From positions 1 through 64,000 of the forward strand of contig NZ_FCOM02000011.1 in NCBI RefSeq assembly GCF_001544695.2: DNA of 64,000 nucleotides, written 5' to 3'. The DNA is from Caballeronia arvi. Its GTDB lineage: Bacteria > Pseudomonadota > Gammaproteobacteria > Burkholderiales > Burkholderiaceae. Numbering within the stretch: position 1 is the first letter of the stretch; each line of letters starts with the position of its first letter. Of the stretch, positions 34,409 to 44,380 are shown one piece after another. The notes under the pieces are model-generated. The model searched no databases and was not told the DNA's origin. It saw nothing but the letters and a program-made list of their open reading frames with translations. Both the position numbers and the translations under genes were made by a program.

Positions 34409-34728
34409 TGTTGTTCGAAGCGCTCGTAGCGTTTCTCGACGTGGCGCTCCTCGCTGTGAAACTCGGTGACGCGGGCATGCGGCGGCCCGCGGCGCAGCCA
34501 TTCGAGCATCAGATCGACCTGATTGGCCGCGCCCTGCACGATGGCTTCGACGGAGCCGTCGTCGAGATTGGCAACCCAGCCGCGCACGCCCAGCGCATGC
34601 GCTTTCCTGACCGTGTGATGGCGAAAGCCGACGCCCTGCACGACGCCGCGCACATGCACGTAGTAGGTTTCGATTCTCGTATCCAGATCCGGACCGGGCA
34701 TTGCGGACTCCATTCGTTCGTCGTTCAT
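34405..34728 (-). CDS. acyP: acylphosphatase
   Basis: A 107-residue protein with the acylphosphatase fold: YYVHVRGVVQGVGFRHHTVR contains the phosphate-binding loop with the catalytic Arg, and GVRGWVANLDDGSVEAIVQG holds the catalytic Asn. It hydrolyses acyl phosphates such as carbamoyl or acetyl phosphate. The start is uncertain among ATGs at 34746, 34728 and 34713; the core begins around 34690. It lies just downstream of the kinase operon on the same strand. Confidence 0.9.
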   Translation of the reverse strand: MNDERMESAMPGPDLDTRIETYYVHVRGVVQGVGFRHHTVRKAHALGVRGWVANLDDGSVEAIVQGAANQVDLMLEWLRRGPPHARVTEFHSEERHVEKRYERFEQH

Positions 34729-34750
34729 AGGCCGCATTGTAGACAATGCT

Positions 34751-35890
34751 TCAACCGAGCCTGAACGGCTTCGCGCCGTCCGCGCGATCCCCCGGCCCCG
34801 GATGAAACACGCGCGGCAGCCTCACTTCGAAAGTCGTGCCGCCTTCGGCCGTCGAGCGCACGCTGACGTCGCCGCCGTGCATCTGCGCGATCTCGCGCGT
34901 GATGTAAAGCCCGAGCCCAAGGCCGCTCGATTCGTGCTGACGCCGGCCCGAGCGATACGGCGCGAAGATCGTCGGCAGCACGTCGGCGGGAATTTCGCCC
35001 GCGTTCTGCACGGTGATGGTCACGTCGTCGGCGTCGCCGTCGAGCCGGACCTGAATCGCCGAGCCCTTGTGCCCATGTTGTAGCGCATTGCCGATGAGAT
35101 TCGAAAACACTTGCGAAAGCAGGTCGCCATCGCCTTGCAGGAGCGTGTCGCCCTGACGCAGCACGAACACGCGCCCCTTGCCGACGCGCGCCTCGTATTC
35201 ATCGACGATATTTCGCGCGAGCGTCATCAGTTCCACCGCGCGCGGCTGCAACGTGACGCGCCCGCCGCGCAGACGCGCGAGGTTCAGCAACTGATCGACC
35301 ATGCGCACCATGCGCATGCCGCTCGACTTGATGCGCTCGCCAATGTTCGCGACGTTCTCGTCCTTCACGAAGCGCGACAGATATTCCGCCGACGCGATCA
35401 CCGCCGAAAGCGGCGTGCGCAGATCGTGACCGAGCACGGCCATCAGCATTTCGTTCGCATCGAGCAGTTGCTGCACGGTCGCGAGCTGCGTCGCGAGTTG
35501 CTGCTTTTGCCGCTCCATCTGGATGAAGACATCGACCTTCGAGTTCAGGATGCGCGAGTCGAACGGCTTGTAGAGAAAGTCCACCGCGCCCGCTTCGTAG
35601 CCGCGGAACGTGCGGTTCGTGTCCTGCGCCGTCGCCGTCAGAAAGATGATCGGCACGTGCGCCGTGCGCGGGCTGCCGCGCATCAGCTCGGCAAGCTCGA
35701 AGCCGTCCATGCCGGGCATGTTGACATCGAGAATCGCGAGCGCGACTTCGTGCTTGAGCAGCAGCTCGAGCGCGGCCGGCCCCGATTCGGCTTTCAGCAC
35801 CGACAGATCCGGCCGCGCGAGCGACGCTTCGAGCGCGGTGATGTTGTTGCGGATGTCGTCGACGATCAGCACGTGGATGGGTTGCGTCAT
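34751..35890 (-). CDS. response regulator-histidine kinase hybrid
   Basis: A 379-residue cytoplasmic protein. The N-terminal receiver (1-120) has DD at 11-12, phospho-acceptor D55 (LAILDVNMPG) and Lys in FLYKPFDSR. A coiled-coil linker (120-148) leads to a HisKA domain with H155 (VLGHDLRTPLSAVIAS) and an ATPase domain (FSNLIGNALQHGHKG, SSGLGLGLYITREIAQMHGG). It is last in the minus-strand operon of hybrid kinase, cheR, cheB and this gene, so it may receive phosphate from the large kinase. Confidence 0.92.
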   Translation of the reverse strand: MTQPIHVLIVDDIRNNITALEASLARPDLSVLKAESGPAALELLLKHEVALAILDVNMPGMDGFELAELMRGSPRTAHVPIIFLTATAQDTNRTFRGYEAGAVDFLYKPFDSRILNSKVDVFIQMERQKQQLATQLATVQQLLDANEMLMAVLGHDLRTPLSAVIASAEYLSRFVKDENVANIGERIKSSGMRMVRMVDQLLNLARLRGGRVTLQPRAVELMTLARNIVDEYEARVGKGRVFVLRQGDTLLQGDGDLLSQVFSNLIGNALQHGHKGSAIQVRLDGDADDVTITVQNAGEIPADVLPTIFAPYRSGRRQHESSGLGLGLYITREIAQMHGGDVSVRSTAEGGTTFEVRLPRVFHPGPGDRADGAKPFRLG

Positions 35891-35912
35891 CTGGTGACTC
35901 CTTGCCTTCTTT

Positions 35913-36518
35913 TCATGGCTGGCGGCGGATACATTGCGAAAGCCGCATCGTCATTTCGTCCAGCGTCAGTACTTCATGCACCGCGCCCTGCGCGATCGCC
36001 GCGAGCGGCATGGCGGGCGACGAGGCCGTCGACGGATCCTGCGCCCAGCACTCGCCGCCCGCGTCGCGGATCGCGCGGGCGCCGCGCGCGCCGTCGTCGT
36101 TGGCGCCCGAGAGCACGATGCCGAGCAGCCGCTCGCCGTAAGCATGCGCCGCCGATTCGAACAGCACGTCCACCGACGGCCGCGAAAAGCGTACCGGCGG
36201 ATCGACCGAAAGTGCGATCGACGGCGCCGCGCCGCCTTCCGACTCCACGAGCATGTGATAGCCCGCCGGCGCGAAATACACCGTGCCGGGCGCGATCTGG
36301 TCCTTGTCGAACGGCTCTTCGACCGGCAGCACGCAGCGCATCGCGTAGAGGCTCGGCAAAAGACTCGGCGGCCCCTGCCGCACATGCACGACGATGAGCA
36401 CCGGCGGCGCGAAGTCCTTCGGCAGCGCGGGCAACAAGTGATTCAGCGCCTCGACGCCGCCCGCCGATGCGCCGATCACGACTGCGCCGAAGTGCTGCGT
36501 GCCGAAAGCGTCGATCAT
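35913..36518 (-). CDS. CheB-type methylesterase domain protein without receiver
   Basis: A 201-residue stand-alone CheB catalytic domain. The triad is visible as S19 in VIGASAGGVEAL, H45 in IVVHVRQ and D142 in LSGANDDGARG. True chemotaxis CheB carries an N-terminal receiver, absent here. It starts 2 bases after the CheR stop and precedes the receiver-kinase gene by 22 bases. With CheR it could methylate and demethylate glutamates on the kinases' coiled coil, or on a remote receptor; this target is inferred. Confidence 0.88.
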   Translation of the reverse strand: MIDAFGTQHFGAVVIGASAGGVEALNHLLPALPKDFAPPVLIVVHVRQGPPSLLPSLYAMRCVLPVEEPFDKDQIAPGTVYFAPAGYHMLVESEGGAAPSIALSVDPPVRFSRPSVDVLFESAAHAYGERLLGIVLSGANDDGARGARAIRDAGGECWAQDPSTASSPAMPLAAIAQGAVHEVLTLDEMTMRLSQCIRRQP

Positions 36519-36520
36519 CG

Positions 36521-37357
36521 TCACACCTTCTGATAAAGCCGCTCGTGCGGATTGAAATCCGCAAAGCGGTCCGCGTACTTCGAAAAGCGCAGGCTCTCCT
36601 TGCTGCCGAGACCGAGAAACCCGCGCCGCACGAGCGAATCGCTGAAAAGGCCGAGCGCGCGATCCTGCAGCGCGCGATCGAAATAGATCAGCACATTGCG
36701 GCACGACACCAGATGCGCTTCGAGAAACACGCTATCGGTGGCGAGACTGTGATCGGCGAACACGACGCGCGACTTGAGCGTCTGCGAAAACTTCGCCGCG
36801 CCGTAGGCCGCGTGATAGTAATCGGAGAGCGAGCGCTTGCCGCCCGCCGACAAATAGTTCTGACTGAAGCCCGCCATGCGCTCCAGCGGATAGATGCCGC
36901 TTTCGGCCTGTCGCAAGGCTTCCGCGTTGATATCGGTCGCGTAGAACACGGTCCGGTCCGCGATCTTCTCCTCCGCGAACAGCACTGCGAGCGACCACAA
37001 TTCCTCGCCGCTGCTGCATCCCGCGACCCACACCTTGATCGACGGATAAGTCTGGAGAATCGGCACGACCTGCTCGCGAATCGCGCGGAAATACTGCGGG
37101 TCGCGGAACATCTCGCTCACCTGCACCGTGAGGTACTGGAAGAGCCGCGCGAAGAGCGCCGGATCGCGCAGGATGCGCTCCTGCAAATGCGACAGCGTCC
37201 GCGCGTTGAAATCGTGCACGGCCTGCGCGAGCCGCCTTCTCAGCGAACTCACGGAGTAGTGACGGAAGTCGTGCTGATAGCGCAGATAGATCGCTTCCAG
37301 AATCAGCTTCAGTTCGATGTCGAACGTGTCTTCTTCGTCGTGCCGGCTGTCGTTCAT
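36521..37357 (-). CDS. CheR-type protein-glutamate methyltransferase
   Basis: A 278-residue protein. The N-terminal helical domain (IELKLILEAIYLRYQHDFRH, SVSSLRRRLAQAVHDF) precedes a SAM-binding domain with VWVAGCSSGEELWSLA, FYATDINAEALRQAE and HLVSCRNVLIYFDRALQ. It methylates glutamate side chains using SAM. GTG 37369 is an alternative start 12 bases upstream. It follows the hybrid-kinase stop after 16 bases. No methyl-accepting receptor is encoded nearby. Confidence 0.9.
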   Translation of the reverse strand: MNDSRHDEEDTFDIELKLILEAIYLRYQHDFRHYSVSSLRRRLAQAVHDFNARTLSHLQERILRDPALFARLFQYLTVQVSEMFRDPQYFRAIREQVVPILQTYPSIKVWVAGCSSGEELWSLAVLFAEEKIADRTVFYATDINAEALRQAESGIYPLERMAGFSQNYLSAGGKRSLSDYYHAAYGAAKFSQTLKSRVVFADHSLATDSVFLEAHLVSCRNVLIYFDRALQDRALGLFSDSLVRRGFLGLGSKESLRFSKYADRFADFNPHERLYQKV

Positions 37358-37373
37358 CTGAGAAGTCACTCGT

Positions 37374-40300
37374 TCATCGCTGGCGCAGCCATACGCGGCA
37401 CAGCGACACGAGCTTATCCACGTCGATGGGCTTCGATATGTAGTCGTCCGCACCCGCCTCGAGACATTTCTCGCGATCGCTCGGCATGGCCTTCGCCGTC
37501 AGCGCGATGATCGGCAGGCGCGCATGCTGCGCTTGCTTGCGGATCTCGGTCATCGCGGTCAGGCCGTCCATCTCGGGCATCATCACGTCCATCAGCACGA
37601 GGTCGATGTCGCTGCGGCGTGCCAGCGCTTCGAGCGCCTCGCGGCCGTTGCGCGCGATTTCGAGCGTCGCACCCAGCGGCTCGATCACGCGCGACAGCGC
37701 GAAGATATTGCGCACATCGTCTTCGGCGAGAAGAATCGTGCGGCCCTCGAACACGTCGTCGCGCTGGCGCGCCGCGCGCAGCATGCGCTGCTGCTCGGGC
37801 GGCAGCGCGCTCTCGACGCTGTGCAGGAAGAGCGTCACTTCGTCGAGCAGGCGCTCAGGCGATTTCGCTCCCTTGATGATGATCGATTTCGAGTAGCGGC
37901 GCAGGCGCTGCTCTTCTTCCTGCGACAGCAAACGCCCCGTGTAGACGATGACCGGCGGCGACGCGTGCCCGCCGCTCGTCGACACCCGTTCGAGCAGTTC
38001 GTAGCCGGAGCCGTCGGGCAGCGCGAGATCCATCACGACGCAATCGAACACGCCGCGCTGCATTTCCTCGATGGCTTCCGCAATCGATCCCGCACCGGTG
38101 ATCGCCACGGTCTCGCTCGCGAGCAGCGCGTGAATGCTCTGACGCAGCGCCGGATCGTCCTCGACGACGAGCACGCGGCGCATGCCCTGCGCCGAACGCG
38201 CTTCGAGCTTGCGGATCGCGAGGGCGAGCTCGTCGCGCGCGCTCGGTTTCAGCGTATAGCCGATCGCGCCGAGATGCAGCGCGACATCGGCGTGATCGGT
38301 CGCCGAAACGATGTGAATCGGCACGTGGCGCGTGAGCGGATCGTGCTTGAGCCATTCGAGCACCGTGAGGCCCGACTGGTCCGGCAGACCGATATCGAGC
38401 AGGATGCCGTTCGGCTGCAGCGAGCGCGCGAGCTCGACGCCCTGCGTCGCGGTGGCCGCGTGTACGCAGTCGAAGTCGAGCTCGTGCGCGAGATCGTAGA
38501 GGATGCGCGCGAACGGCTGATCGTCCTCGATGACGAGAATCACGCGATCGGGCCGCTTCCGGTTGGCGCGATCGTCGGCGATCGTCGGGACTTCGGGCAC
38601 GGATACCGGCACGGCAACCGGCGCTGGAGGCTGCGGCTTTACGGCCACCGGCTCCGGCTCACTGAGATGGCCGATCGCATCCAGCTTCGCGGTGACGGTG
38701 CCTTCGCGCGCGGCGATCGGCAGCGTCACGGAGAATACGCTGCCGTGCCCCAGTTCGCTCGACACGGCAACCGAGCCGCCGAGCAGTCGCGAGAACTCGC
38801 GCGAGATCGACAGTCCGAGCCCGCTGCCGCCGTACTTGCGGCTCGTGGTGCCGTCGGCCTGCTGAAACGCCTGGAAAATCATGTCCTGCTTTTCGCGCGC
38901 GATGCCGATGCCCGTGTCGCGCACTTCGAAGCGCACCGCGTTGTCGCCCGCACGCTGCGCCGCGACGATCACGCGGCCGCGCTCGGTGAACTTGAACGCA
39001 TTCGACAGCAGATTGCGCAGCACCTGCAAAAGCCGCTGACCGTCCGTGACGAAGTACTGCGGCACGCTCTCGCCATGCTCGGTGACGAATTCGAGTCCCT
39101 TGCTTTCCGCGACGGGCGCGAACGACTGCTTCAGCGCCTGCAGAATCGAATCGACGGACGTCGGCGCGAACTGCACGTCCATCTGCCCCGCCTCGACCTT
39201 CGACAAATCCAGAATGTCGTTGATGAGCGCGAGCAGGTCGCTGTTCGATGAATGGATCGTCGCGGCGTAGCGCACCTGCTCGTCGCTCAGATTGCCTTGC
39301 TTGTTGTCCTGCAGAAGCTTCGCGAGGATCAGCGAGCTGTTGAGCGGCGTGCGCAGTTCGTGCGACATGTTCGCGAGGAACTCCGACTTGTACTGGCTCG
39401 CGCGCTCCATTTCCAGCGCGTTCGCGGTCAGTTCCTGCTGCACCTGCAAGAGCTCGGCCTTTTGCCGTTCGAGATGCTGCGTATGCTCTTCGAGTTGCAC
39501 GTTGGTCTGTTCGAGCTCGGCCTGCTGCTGTTCGAGACGCGCCTGCGAGTCCTGCAACGCGCGGCCGCGCTCCTCCAGTTCCTCGTTCGACACGCGCAGT
39601 TCTTCCTGCTGCACCTGCAATTCCTCGCTCTGGCGCTGCGTCTCTTCGAGCAGTTCGACGAGGCGCGCGCGATAACGCGCGGAGCGCATCGCCATGCCGA
39701 CCGGCTCCGCGGCCATTTCGAGCAGCGCGCGGGCGTCGTCGAATTGTCCTTCGTCGCCGACGAAGCCGAGCTCGATCGCGCCCACGGCTTCGCCATCGGC
39801 ATAAAGCGGTGCGATCACGACGCGCGACGCCGTCGCGGAGCCGAGTGCGGAACCGGTTCGCAGATAATGCGCGGAAGCATCGCGCAGTTCGAGCACGCGC
39901 TCATCGGCGAGCGCCTGGCCGACGAGCCCCTCGCCGCGCGCGATCGTGCGCGGCGCGCTGTCCTCGTCCGGCAGCGCCCACGCCGCGATGCGCACGAGCG
40001 CCTCGCCTTCGAGCGCGTAGACGACGCCCACTTTCGCCTGCACGTACGGCACGATCGAACGCAGGATGCTCACGCCGATCGAAGCCGGAGACTGCTCGCC
40101 GCGCAGCTTCACGCCCAGTTGCACGATGCCCTGCTGCAGCCAGGTCGTGCGTTGTACGGCGAGCCGCGATTTGATATACAGATGCGCCACCGCCGCGAGC
40201 GTGAGCAGCACGACGATGCCCATCGCGCGGTTGACCTGGAGCACGTCGCGGCTCGTGTCCGGATCGATGGGCGACAATGCGTAGCCTGCGATCATCAGCA

Positions 40301-40493
40301 GCGCCGAGGCGCCCGCGGTGACGATCGGCACGGCGGGACGATCGACCCACACGCACAGCACGACCGGCAGCAGATAGAAGATCCAGATCGCGACGCGCAT
40401 CGGCGTGAGCACATCGACGGCGAACACGACGGCGAGCGCGAGCGCGATGGCGAGGTAGATCCAGGAGATGAGGTTTCGAGTGTCTTGAGGCAT
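37374..40493 (-). CDS. large hybrid sensor kinase: TM-GAF-coiled coil-HisKA-HATPase-3 receivers
   Basis: A 1039-residue membrane kinase. The N-terminus has several helices (about 8-107, for example YLAIALALAVVFAVDV), then a GAF domain (about 130-275), a long Glu/Gln-rich coiled coil (about 280-375), HisKA with FLANMSHELRTPLNSS, an ATPase domain (GSGLGLSISREFSRLLGG) and three receivers (ILVIEDDQPFAR, VLVVEDDPALRQ, ILLAEDDVRNIFAL), each with an acceptor Asp (ILLDIGLPD, VVMDLALPD, VLMDVMMPEMDG). ATG 40493 is chosen; the frame continues to 41936 antisense to hpnA without coding character. It heads the operon with cheR, cheB and the receiver-kinase. Confidence 0.92.
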   Translation of the reverse strand: MPQDTRNLISWIYLAIALALAVVFAVDVLTPMRVAIWIFYLLPVVLCVWVDRPAVPIVTAGASALLMIAGYALSPIDPDTSRDVLQVNRAMGIVVLLTLAAVAHLYIKSRLAVQRTTWLQQGIVQLGVKLRGEQSPASIGVSILRSIVPYVQAKVGVVYALEGEALVRIAAWALPDEDSAPRTIARGEGLVGQALADERVLELRDASAHYLRTGSALGSATASRVVIAPLYADGEAVGAIELGFVGDEGQFDDARALLEMAAEPVGMAMRSARYRARLVELLEETQRQSEELQVQQEELRVSNEELEERGRALQDSQARLEQQQAELEQTNVQLEEHTQHLERQKAELLQVQQELTANALEMERASQYKSEFLANMSHELRTPLNSSLILAKLLQDNKQGNLSDEQVRYAATIHSSNSDLLALINDILDLSKVEAGQMDVQFAPTSVDSILQALKQSFAPVAESKGLEFVTEHGESVPQYFVTDGQRLLQVLRNLLSNAFKFTERGRVIVAAQRAGDNAVRFEVRDTGIGIAREKQDMIFQAFQQADGTTSRKYGGSGLGLSISREFSRLLGGSVAVSSELGHGSVFSVTLPIAAREGTVTAKLDAIGHLSEPEPVAVKPQPPAPVAVPVSVPEVPTIADDRANRKRPDRVILVIEDDQPFARILYDLAHELDFDCVHAATATQGVELARSLQPNGILLDIGLPDQSGLTVLEWLKHDPLTRHVPIHIVSATDHADVALHLGAIGYTLKPSARDELALAIRKLEARSAQGMRRVLVVEDDPALRQSIHALLASETVAITGAGSIAEAIEEMQRGVFDCVVMDLALPDGSGYELLERVSTSGGHASPPVIVYTGRLLSQEEEQRLRRYSKSIIIKGAKSPERLLDEVTLFLHSVESALPPEQQRMLRAARQRDDVFEGRTILLAEDDVRNIFALSRVIEPLGATLEIARNGREALEALARRSDIDLVLMDVMMPEMDGLTAMTEIRKQAQHARLPIIALTAKAMPSDREKCLEAGADDYISKPIDVDKLVSLCRVWLRQR

Positions 40494-40673
40494 CGTCGAC
40501 CGGTTGTGTTCATGTTTTGCGCGACCGGAATGTGGCGAGGCGGCGGCAGGCACGGACCTTAGCATGAGCCGCAAGCCCTTGTCACATCGGGCTTTGCAGC
40601 CGATCGGCGCATGCGTTTTCGCGCGGCAGTTGTTACGAAAGACGGCCGCACCAGCGTTTTCATCGAGGTAAGA

Positions 40674-41681
40674 ATGACTGATTTTTCCGGCTCTCGCGTG
40701 CTCGTCACGGGCGCCTCGGGGTTCGTCGGGTCCGCGGTCGCGCGGCTCGCCATCGAACGTGGTTTCGACGTGCGCGTGCTCGTGCGCAAGACGAGTCCGC
40801 GCAAGAACGTCGAATCGCTGAACGCGGAGATCGTCGTCGGCGACATGCGCGACGAAGCGTCGATGCGCGCCGCGCTCAAGGGCGTGCGCTTCCTGTTCCA
40901 CGTCGCCGCCGATTACCGCATCTGGGCGCCCGACCCGAGCGAAATCGAGCGCGCGAATCTCGAAGGCACGGAAGCGACGATGCGCGCGGCGCTGGCCGAA
41001 GGCGTCGAGCGCATCGTCTATACGAGCAGCGTCGCGACGCTCAAGGTGACGAGTTCCGGCGCGATCGTCGACGAGACGAAGCCGTCCGACCCGCAGAGCA
41101 CGATCGGCGCGTACAAGCGCAGCAAGGTGCTGGCCGAACGCGCCGTCGAGCGGATGGTCGCGCAGAACGCGCTGCCGGCAGTGATCGTCAATCCGTCGAC
41201 GCCGATCGGCCCGCGCGACGTGCGTCCGACGCCAACCGGGCGCATCATCGTCGAAGCGGCGACGGGCAAGATTCCCGCGTTCGTCGACACGGGCCTGAAC
41301 CTCGTGCATGTCGATGATGTCGCGAACGGGCACTTTCTCGCGCTGGAACGCGGCAAAATCGGCGAGCGATATATCCTCGGCGGCGAGAACCTGCCCTTGC
41401 AGCAGATGTTGACGGACATCGCCGGATTCGTCGGGCGCAAGCCGCCGACCGTCAAATTGCCGCGCGGGCCGCTTTATCCCGTCGCGATCGGCGCGGAGCT
41501 GTTCGCGAAGTTCAGCGGCAAGGAACCGATGGTGACCGTCGATGCGCTGCGCATGTCGAAGAACAAGATGTGGTTCACGTCGGCGAAGGCAGAGCGGGAG
41601 CTCGGCTATGGCGCGCGGCCGTATCGGGAAGGGTTGAGGGATGCGCTCGACTGGTTCCGGGCGAACGGCTATCTCGCGTAG
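40674..41681 (+). CDS. hpnA: hopanoid-associated sugar epimerase HpnA
   Basis: A 335-residue short-chain dehydrogenase/epimerase: NAD-binding loop VLVTGASGFVGSAVARLA, VVGDMRDEASMRAALKGV, TSSVATLK and the catalytic pair in IGAYKRSKVLAER. HVAADYRIWAPDPSEIERAN and VDETKPSDPQSTIG are HpnA-like. It is proposed to modify sugar head groups of composite hopanoids. CGAGGT precedes ATG 40674. It is divergent from the large kinase and followed by icd on the same strand. Confidence 0.9.
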   Translation: MTDFSGSRVLVTGASGFVGSAVARLAIERGFDVRVLVRKTSPRKNVESLNAEIVVGDMRDEASMRAALKGVRFLFHVAADYRIWAPDPSEIERANLEGTEATMRAALAEGVERIVYTSSVATLKVTSSGAIVDETKPSDPQSTIGAYKRSKVLAERAVERMVAQNALPAVIVNPSTPIGPRDVRPTPTGRIIVEAATGKIPAFVDTGLNLVHVDDVANGHFLALERGKIGERYILGGENLPLQQMLTDIAGFVGRKPPTVKLPRGPLYPVAIGAELFAKFSGKEPMVTVDALRMSKNKMWFTSAKAERELGYGARPYREGLRDALDWFRANGYLA

Positions 41682-41756
41682 TGAAGCGCGAAATCGGTGC
41701 GTGAAATGTTCCGGCTGGCGCAACGACTGCGAAATATCGCAACTCTTGTATAAGAC

Positions 41757-41784
41757 TTGAAAAAACTTAAGTCGTTGATATAAC
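41757..41784 (+). promoter_or_regulatory. sigma-70 promoter of icd
   Basis: TTGAAA (41757-41762) and TATAAC (41779-41784) are separated by 16 bases in an AT-rich island, unlike the GC-rich surroundings. A start near 41791 would leave an untranslated leader of about 138 bases before ATG 41929. Confidence 0.6.
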
Positions 41785-41928
41785 AAGGTAAACGCCCGTT
41801 TTCGCCGTCCGCGCGAGCCGAAATTCACACGCGCGCCACGCAAAATCAGGCAGAATAGCGGTTTGTTGCCGGAGGGGTGACGCAGCCGGCGGTTTTTTCC
41901 AACCTGTTTTCGGATGTCGAGACAAGCG

Positions 41929-44175
41929 ATGAGCAATCAGCAACCCACCATCATCTACACCCTGACCGACGAAGCTCCGCTGCTCGCGACCAGCGCCTTT
42001 CTGCCGATCATCCGTACCTTCACCGCGCCGGCGGGTGTCAACGTCGCGACGAGCGACATCTCGGTGGCCGCGCGCATCCTGGGCGAATTCCCCGAATATC
42101 TGACCGACGCGCAAAAAGTCCCCGACAATCTCGCGAAGCTCGGCGAACTGACGCAGGACGCCGACACCAACATCATCAAGCTGCCGAACATCAGCGCGTC
42201 GCTGCATCAGCTGACCAGCGCGATCAAGGAACTGCAGAGCAAGGGCTACAAGCTGCCCGACTATCCCGAAGAGCCGAAGAACGACGAAGAGAAAGCCATC
42301 CGCGCACGCTATGGCAAGTGCCTCGGCTCGGCCGTGAATCCGGTTCTGCGCGAAGGCAATTCGGACCGCCGCGCGCCGCTGGCAGTGAAGAACTACGCGA
42401 AGAAGCATCCGCACAGCATGGGCGAGTGGAGCATGGCGTCGCGCACGCACGTCGCGCACATGAAGCACGGCGACTTCTATCACGGCGAAAAGTCCGTCAC
42501 GAACGACAAAGCGCGTGAAGTGCGCATGGAACTCGTCACGAAGCGCGGCGAAACCATCGTGCTGAAGCCGAAGGTCAAGCTGCAGGAAGGCGAGATCGTC
42601 GACAGCATGTTCATGAGCAAGAAGGCGCTCGTCGAGTTTTACGAAGACCAGATGCAGGATGCGTTCGACACGGGCGTCATGCTGTCGCTGCACGTGAAGG
42701 CGACCATGATGAAGGTCTCGCACCCGATCGTCTTCGGCCACGCCGTGAAGGTCTTCTATAAAGACGCGTTCGCGAAGCACGCGAAGCTCTTCGAAGAGCT
42801 CGGCATCAACGTGAACAACGGCCTCGTCGATCTGTACACGAAGATCGAAGCGCTGCCGGAATCGCAGCGCGACGAAGTCATCCGCGACATGCACGCGTGC
42901 CACGAAAAGCGCCCGGCCATGGCGATGGTCGATTCGGCCAAGGGCATCTCGAACCTGCACGCACCGAACGACGTGATCGTCGACGCCTCCATGCCCGCGA
43001 TGATCCGCGCCGGCGGCAAGATGTGGGGCGCCGACGGCCGTCCGCAAGACACCAAGTGCCTGATTCCGGAAAGCACGTTCGCGCGCATCTATCAGGAAAT
43101 CATCAACTTCTGCAAGACCAACGGCGCGTTCGATCCGAAGACGATGGGCACGGTGCCGAACGTCGGCCTGATGGCGCAGAAGGCCGAAGAGTACGGTTCG
43201 CACGACAAGACCTTCGAGATCGCCGAAGACGGCACGGCGCGCATCGTCGACAACGCGACGAACGAAGCCATCGAAGGGCTCACGCAGCAAGTCGAGAAGG
43301 GCGACATCTGGCGCATGTGCCTCGTGAAGGACGCGCCGATCCGCGACTGGGTCAAGCTCGCCGTCACTCGTGTGAAGAACTCGGGCACGCCGGCCGTGTT
43401 CTGGCTCGACCCGTATCGTCCGCACGAAGCCGAACTCATCAAGAAGGTCGAAACGTATCTGAAGGATTACGACACCACCGGCCTGGATATTCAAATCATG
43501 TCGCAGGTGCGCGCGATGCGTTACACGCTCGAGCGCGTGATCCGCGGCATGGACACGATCTCGGCCACCGGCAACATCCTGCGCGATTACCTGACTGACC
43601 TGTTCCCGATCATGGAACTCGGCACCAGCGCGAAAATGCTGTCGATCGTTCCGCTGATGGCGGGCGGCGGTCTGTATGAAACCGGCGCGGGCGGCTCGGC
43701 GCCCAAGCACGTGCAGCAGCTCGTGCAGGAAAACCATCTGCGCTGGGACTCGCTCGGCGAATTCCTCGCGCTGGCGGTGTCGCTGGAAGAGCTCGGCATC
43801 AAGAACGACAACGCGCGTGCGAAGCTCGTCGCGAAGGCGCTGGATGCGGCCACCGGCAAGCTGCTCGACAACAACAAGAGCCCGTCGCCGAAAACCGGCC
43901 AGCTCGACAATCGCGGCAGCCAGTTCTATCTCGCGATGTACTGGGCGCAGGAGCTCGCGTCGCAGTCGGAAGACAAGGCGCTCGCCGAGCAGTTCGCGCC
44001 GCTCGCCAAGACGCTGGCCGCGAACGAGCAGAAGATCCTCGACGAGCTCGCCGCGGTGCAGGGCAATGCGGCGGATATCGGCGGCTACTACATGCCGGAT
44101 GAAGCCAAGCTCGAAGCCGTGATGCGTCCGAGCAAGACGCTCAACGACGCGCTCGCGCAAGTGCAGGCGAAGTAA
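41929..44175 (+). CDS. icd: NADP-dependent isocitrate dehydrogenase, monomeric type
   Basis: A 748-residue enzyme of the monomeric IDH family (about 740 residues), converting isocitrate to 2-oxoglutarate with NADPH formation. Diagnostic stretches are [35 protein letters not shown] with the substrate-binding Ser, [46 protein letters not shown] and [17 protein letters not shown]. The ATG at 41929 fits the family; an in-frame start at 41914 adds five residues. It lies between hpnA and hpnB with its own promoter and terminator, so it is probably a separate housekeeping unit. Confidence 0.96.
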   Translation: MSNQQPTIIYTLTDEAPLLATSAFLPIIRTFTAPAGVNVATSDISVAARILGEFPEYLTDAQKVPDNLAKLGELTQDADTNIIKLPNISASLHQLTSAIKELQSKGYKLPDYPEEPKNDEEKAIRARYGKCLGSAVNPVLREGNSDRRAPLAVKNYAKKHPHSMGEWSMASRTHVAHMKHGDFYHGEKSVTNDKAREVRMELVTKRGETIVLKPKVKLQEGEIVDSMFMSKKALVEFYEDQMQDAFDTGVMLSLHVKATMMKVSHPIVFGHAVKVFYKDAFAKHAKLFEELGINVNNGLVDLYTKIEALPESQRDEVIRDMHACHEKRPAMAMVDSAKGISNLHAPNDVIVDASMPAMIRAGGKMWGADGRPQDTKCLIPESTFARIYQEIINFCKTNGAFDPKTMGTVPNVGLMAQKAEEYGSHDKTFEIAEDGTARIVDNATNEAIEGLTQQVEKGDIWRMCLVKDAPIRDWVKLAVTRVKNSGTPAVFWLDPYRPHEAELIKKVETYLKDYDTTGLDIQIMSQVRAMRYTLERVIRGMDTISATGNILRDYLTDLFPIMELGTSAKMLSIVPLMAGGGLYETGAGGSAPKHVQQLVQENHLRWDSLGEFLALAVSLEELGIKNDNARAKLVAKALDAATGKLLDNNKSPSPKTGQLDNRGSQFYLAMYWAQELASQSEDKALAEQFAPLAKTLAANEQKILDELAAVQGNAADIGGYYMPDEAKLEAVMRPSKTLNDALAQVQAK

Positions 44176-44210
44176 GCTTGGACGGGGCGCGCGCCATGCG
44201 CGTCCTGGCG

Positions 44211-44246
44211 AACCGGCATCTCATTCGAGATGCCGGTTTTGTTTTT
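44211..44246 (+). terminator. rho-independent terminator after icd
   Basis: AACCGGCATCTC-ATTC-GAGATGCCGGTT is a perfect 12-bp stem followed by TTGTTTTT, 36 bases past the icd stop. Confidence 0.93.
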
Positions 44247-44380
44247 AGCGGACGAAATTCTCTCGTTTAATCCGCGGCTTCGGTGCAATTGGTTACAACC
44301 TGTGCCGACCTCGCCAAAGGCGAGCGGGTAGAATCGTTGCCTCGCGGCACGCCTGCAAGACACGGAACAGACAGACTCGC

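Noticed and set aside
40494..41936. Open frame continuing upstream of the large hybrid kinase
   Set aside because: It is the antisense of hpnA, is Arg/Asp-rich without motifs, and the kinase has a clear membrane-helix start at 40493.
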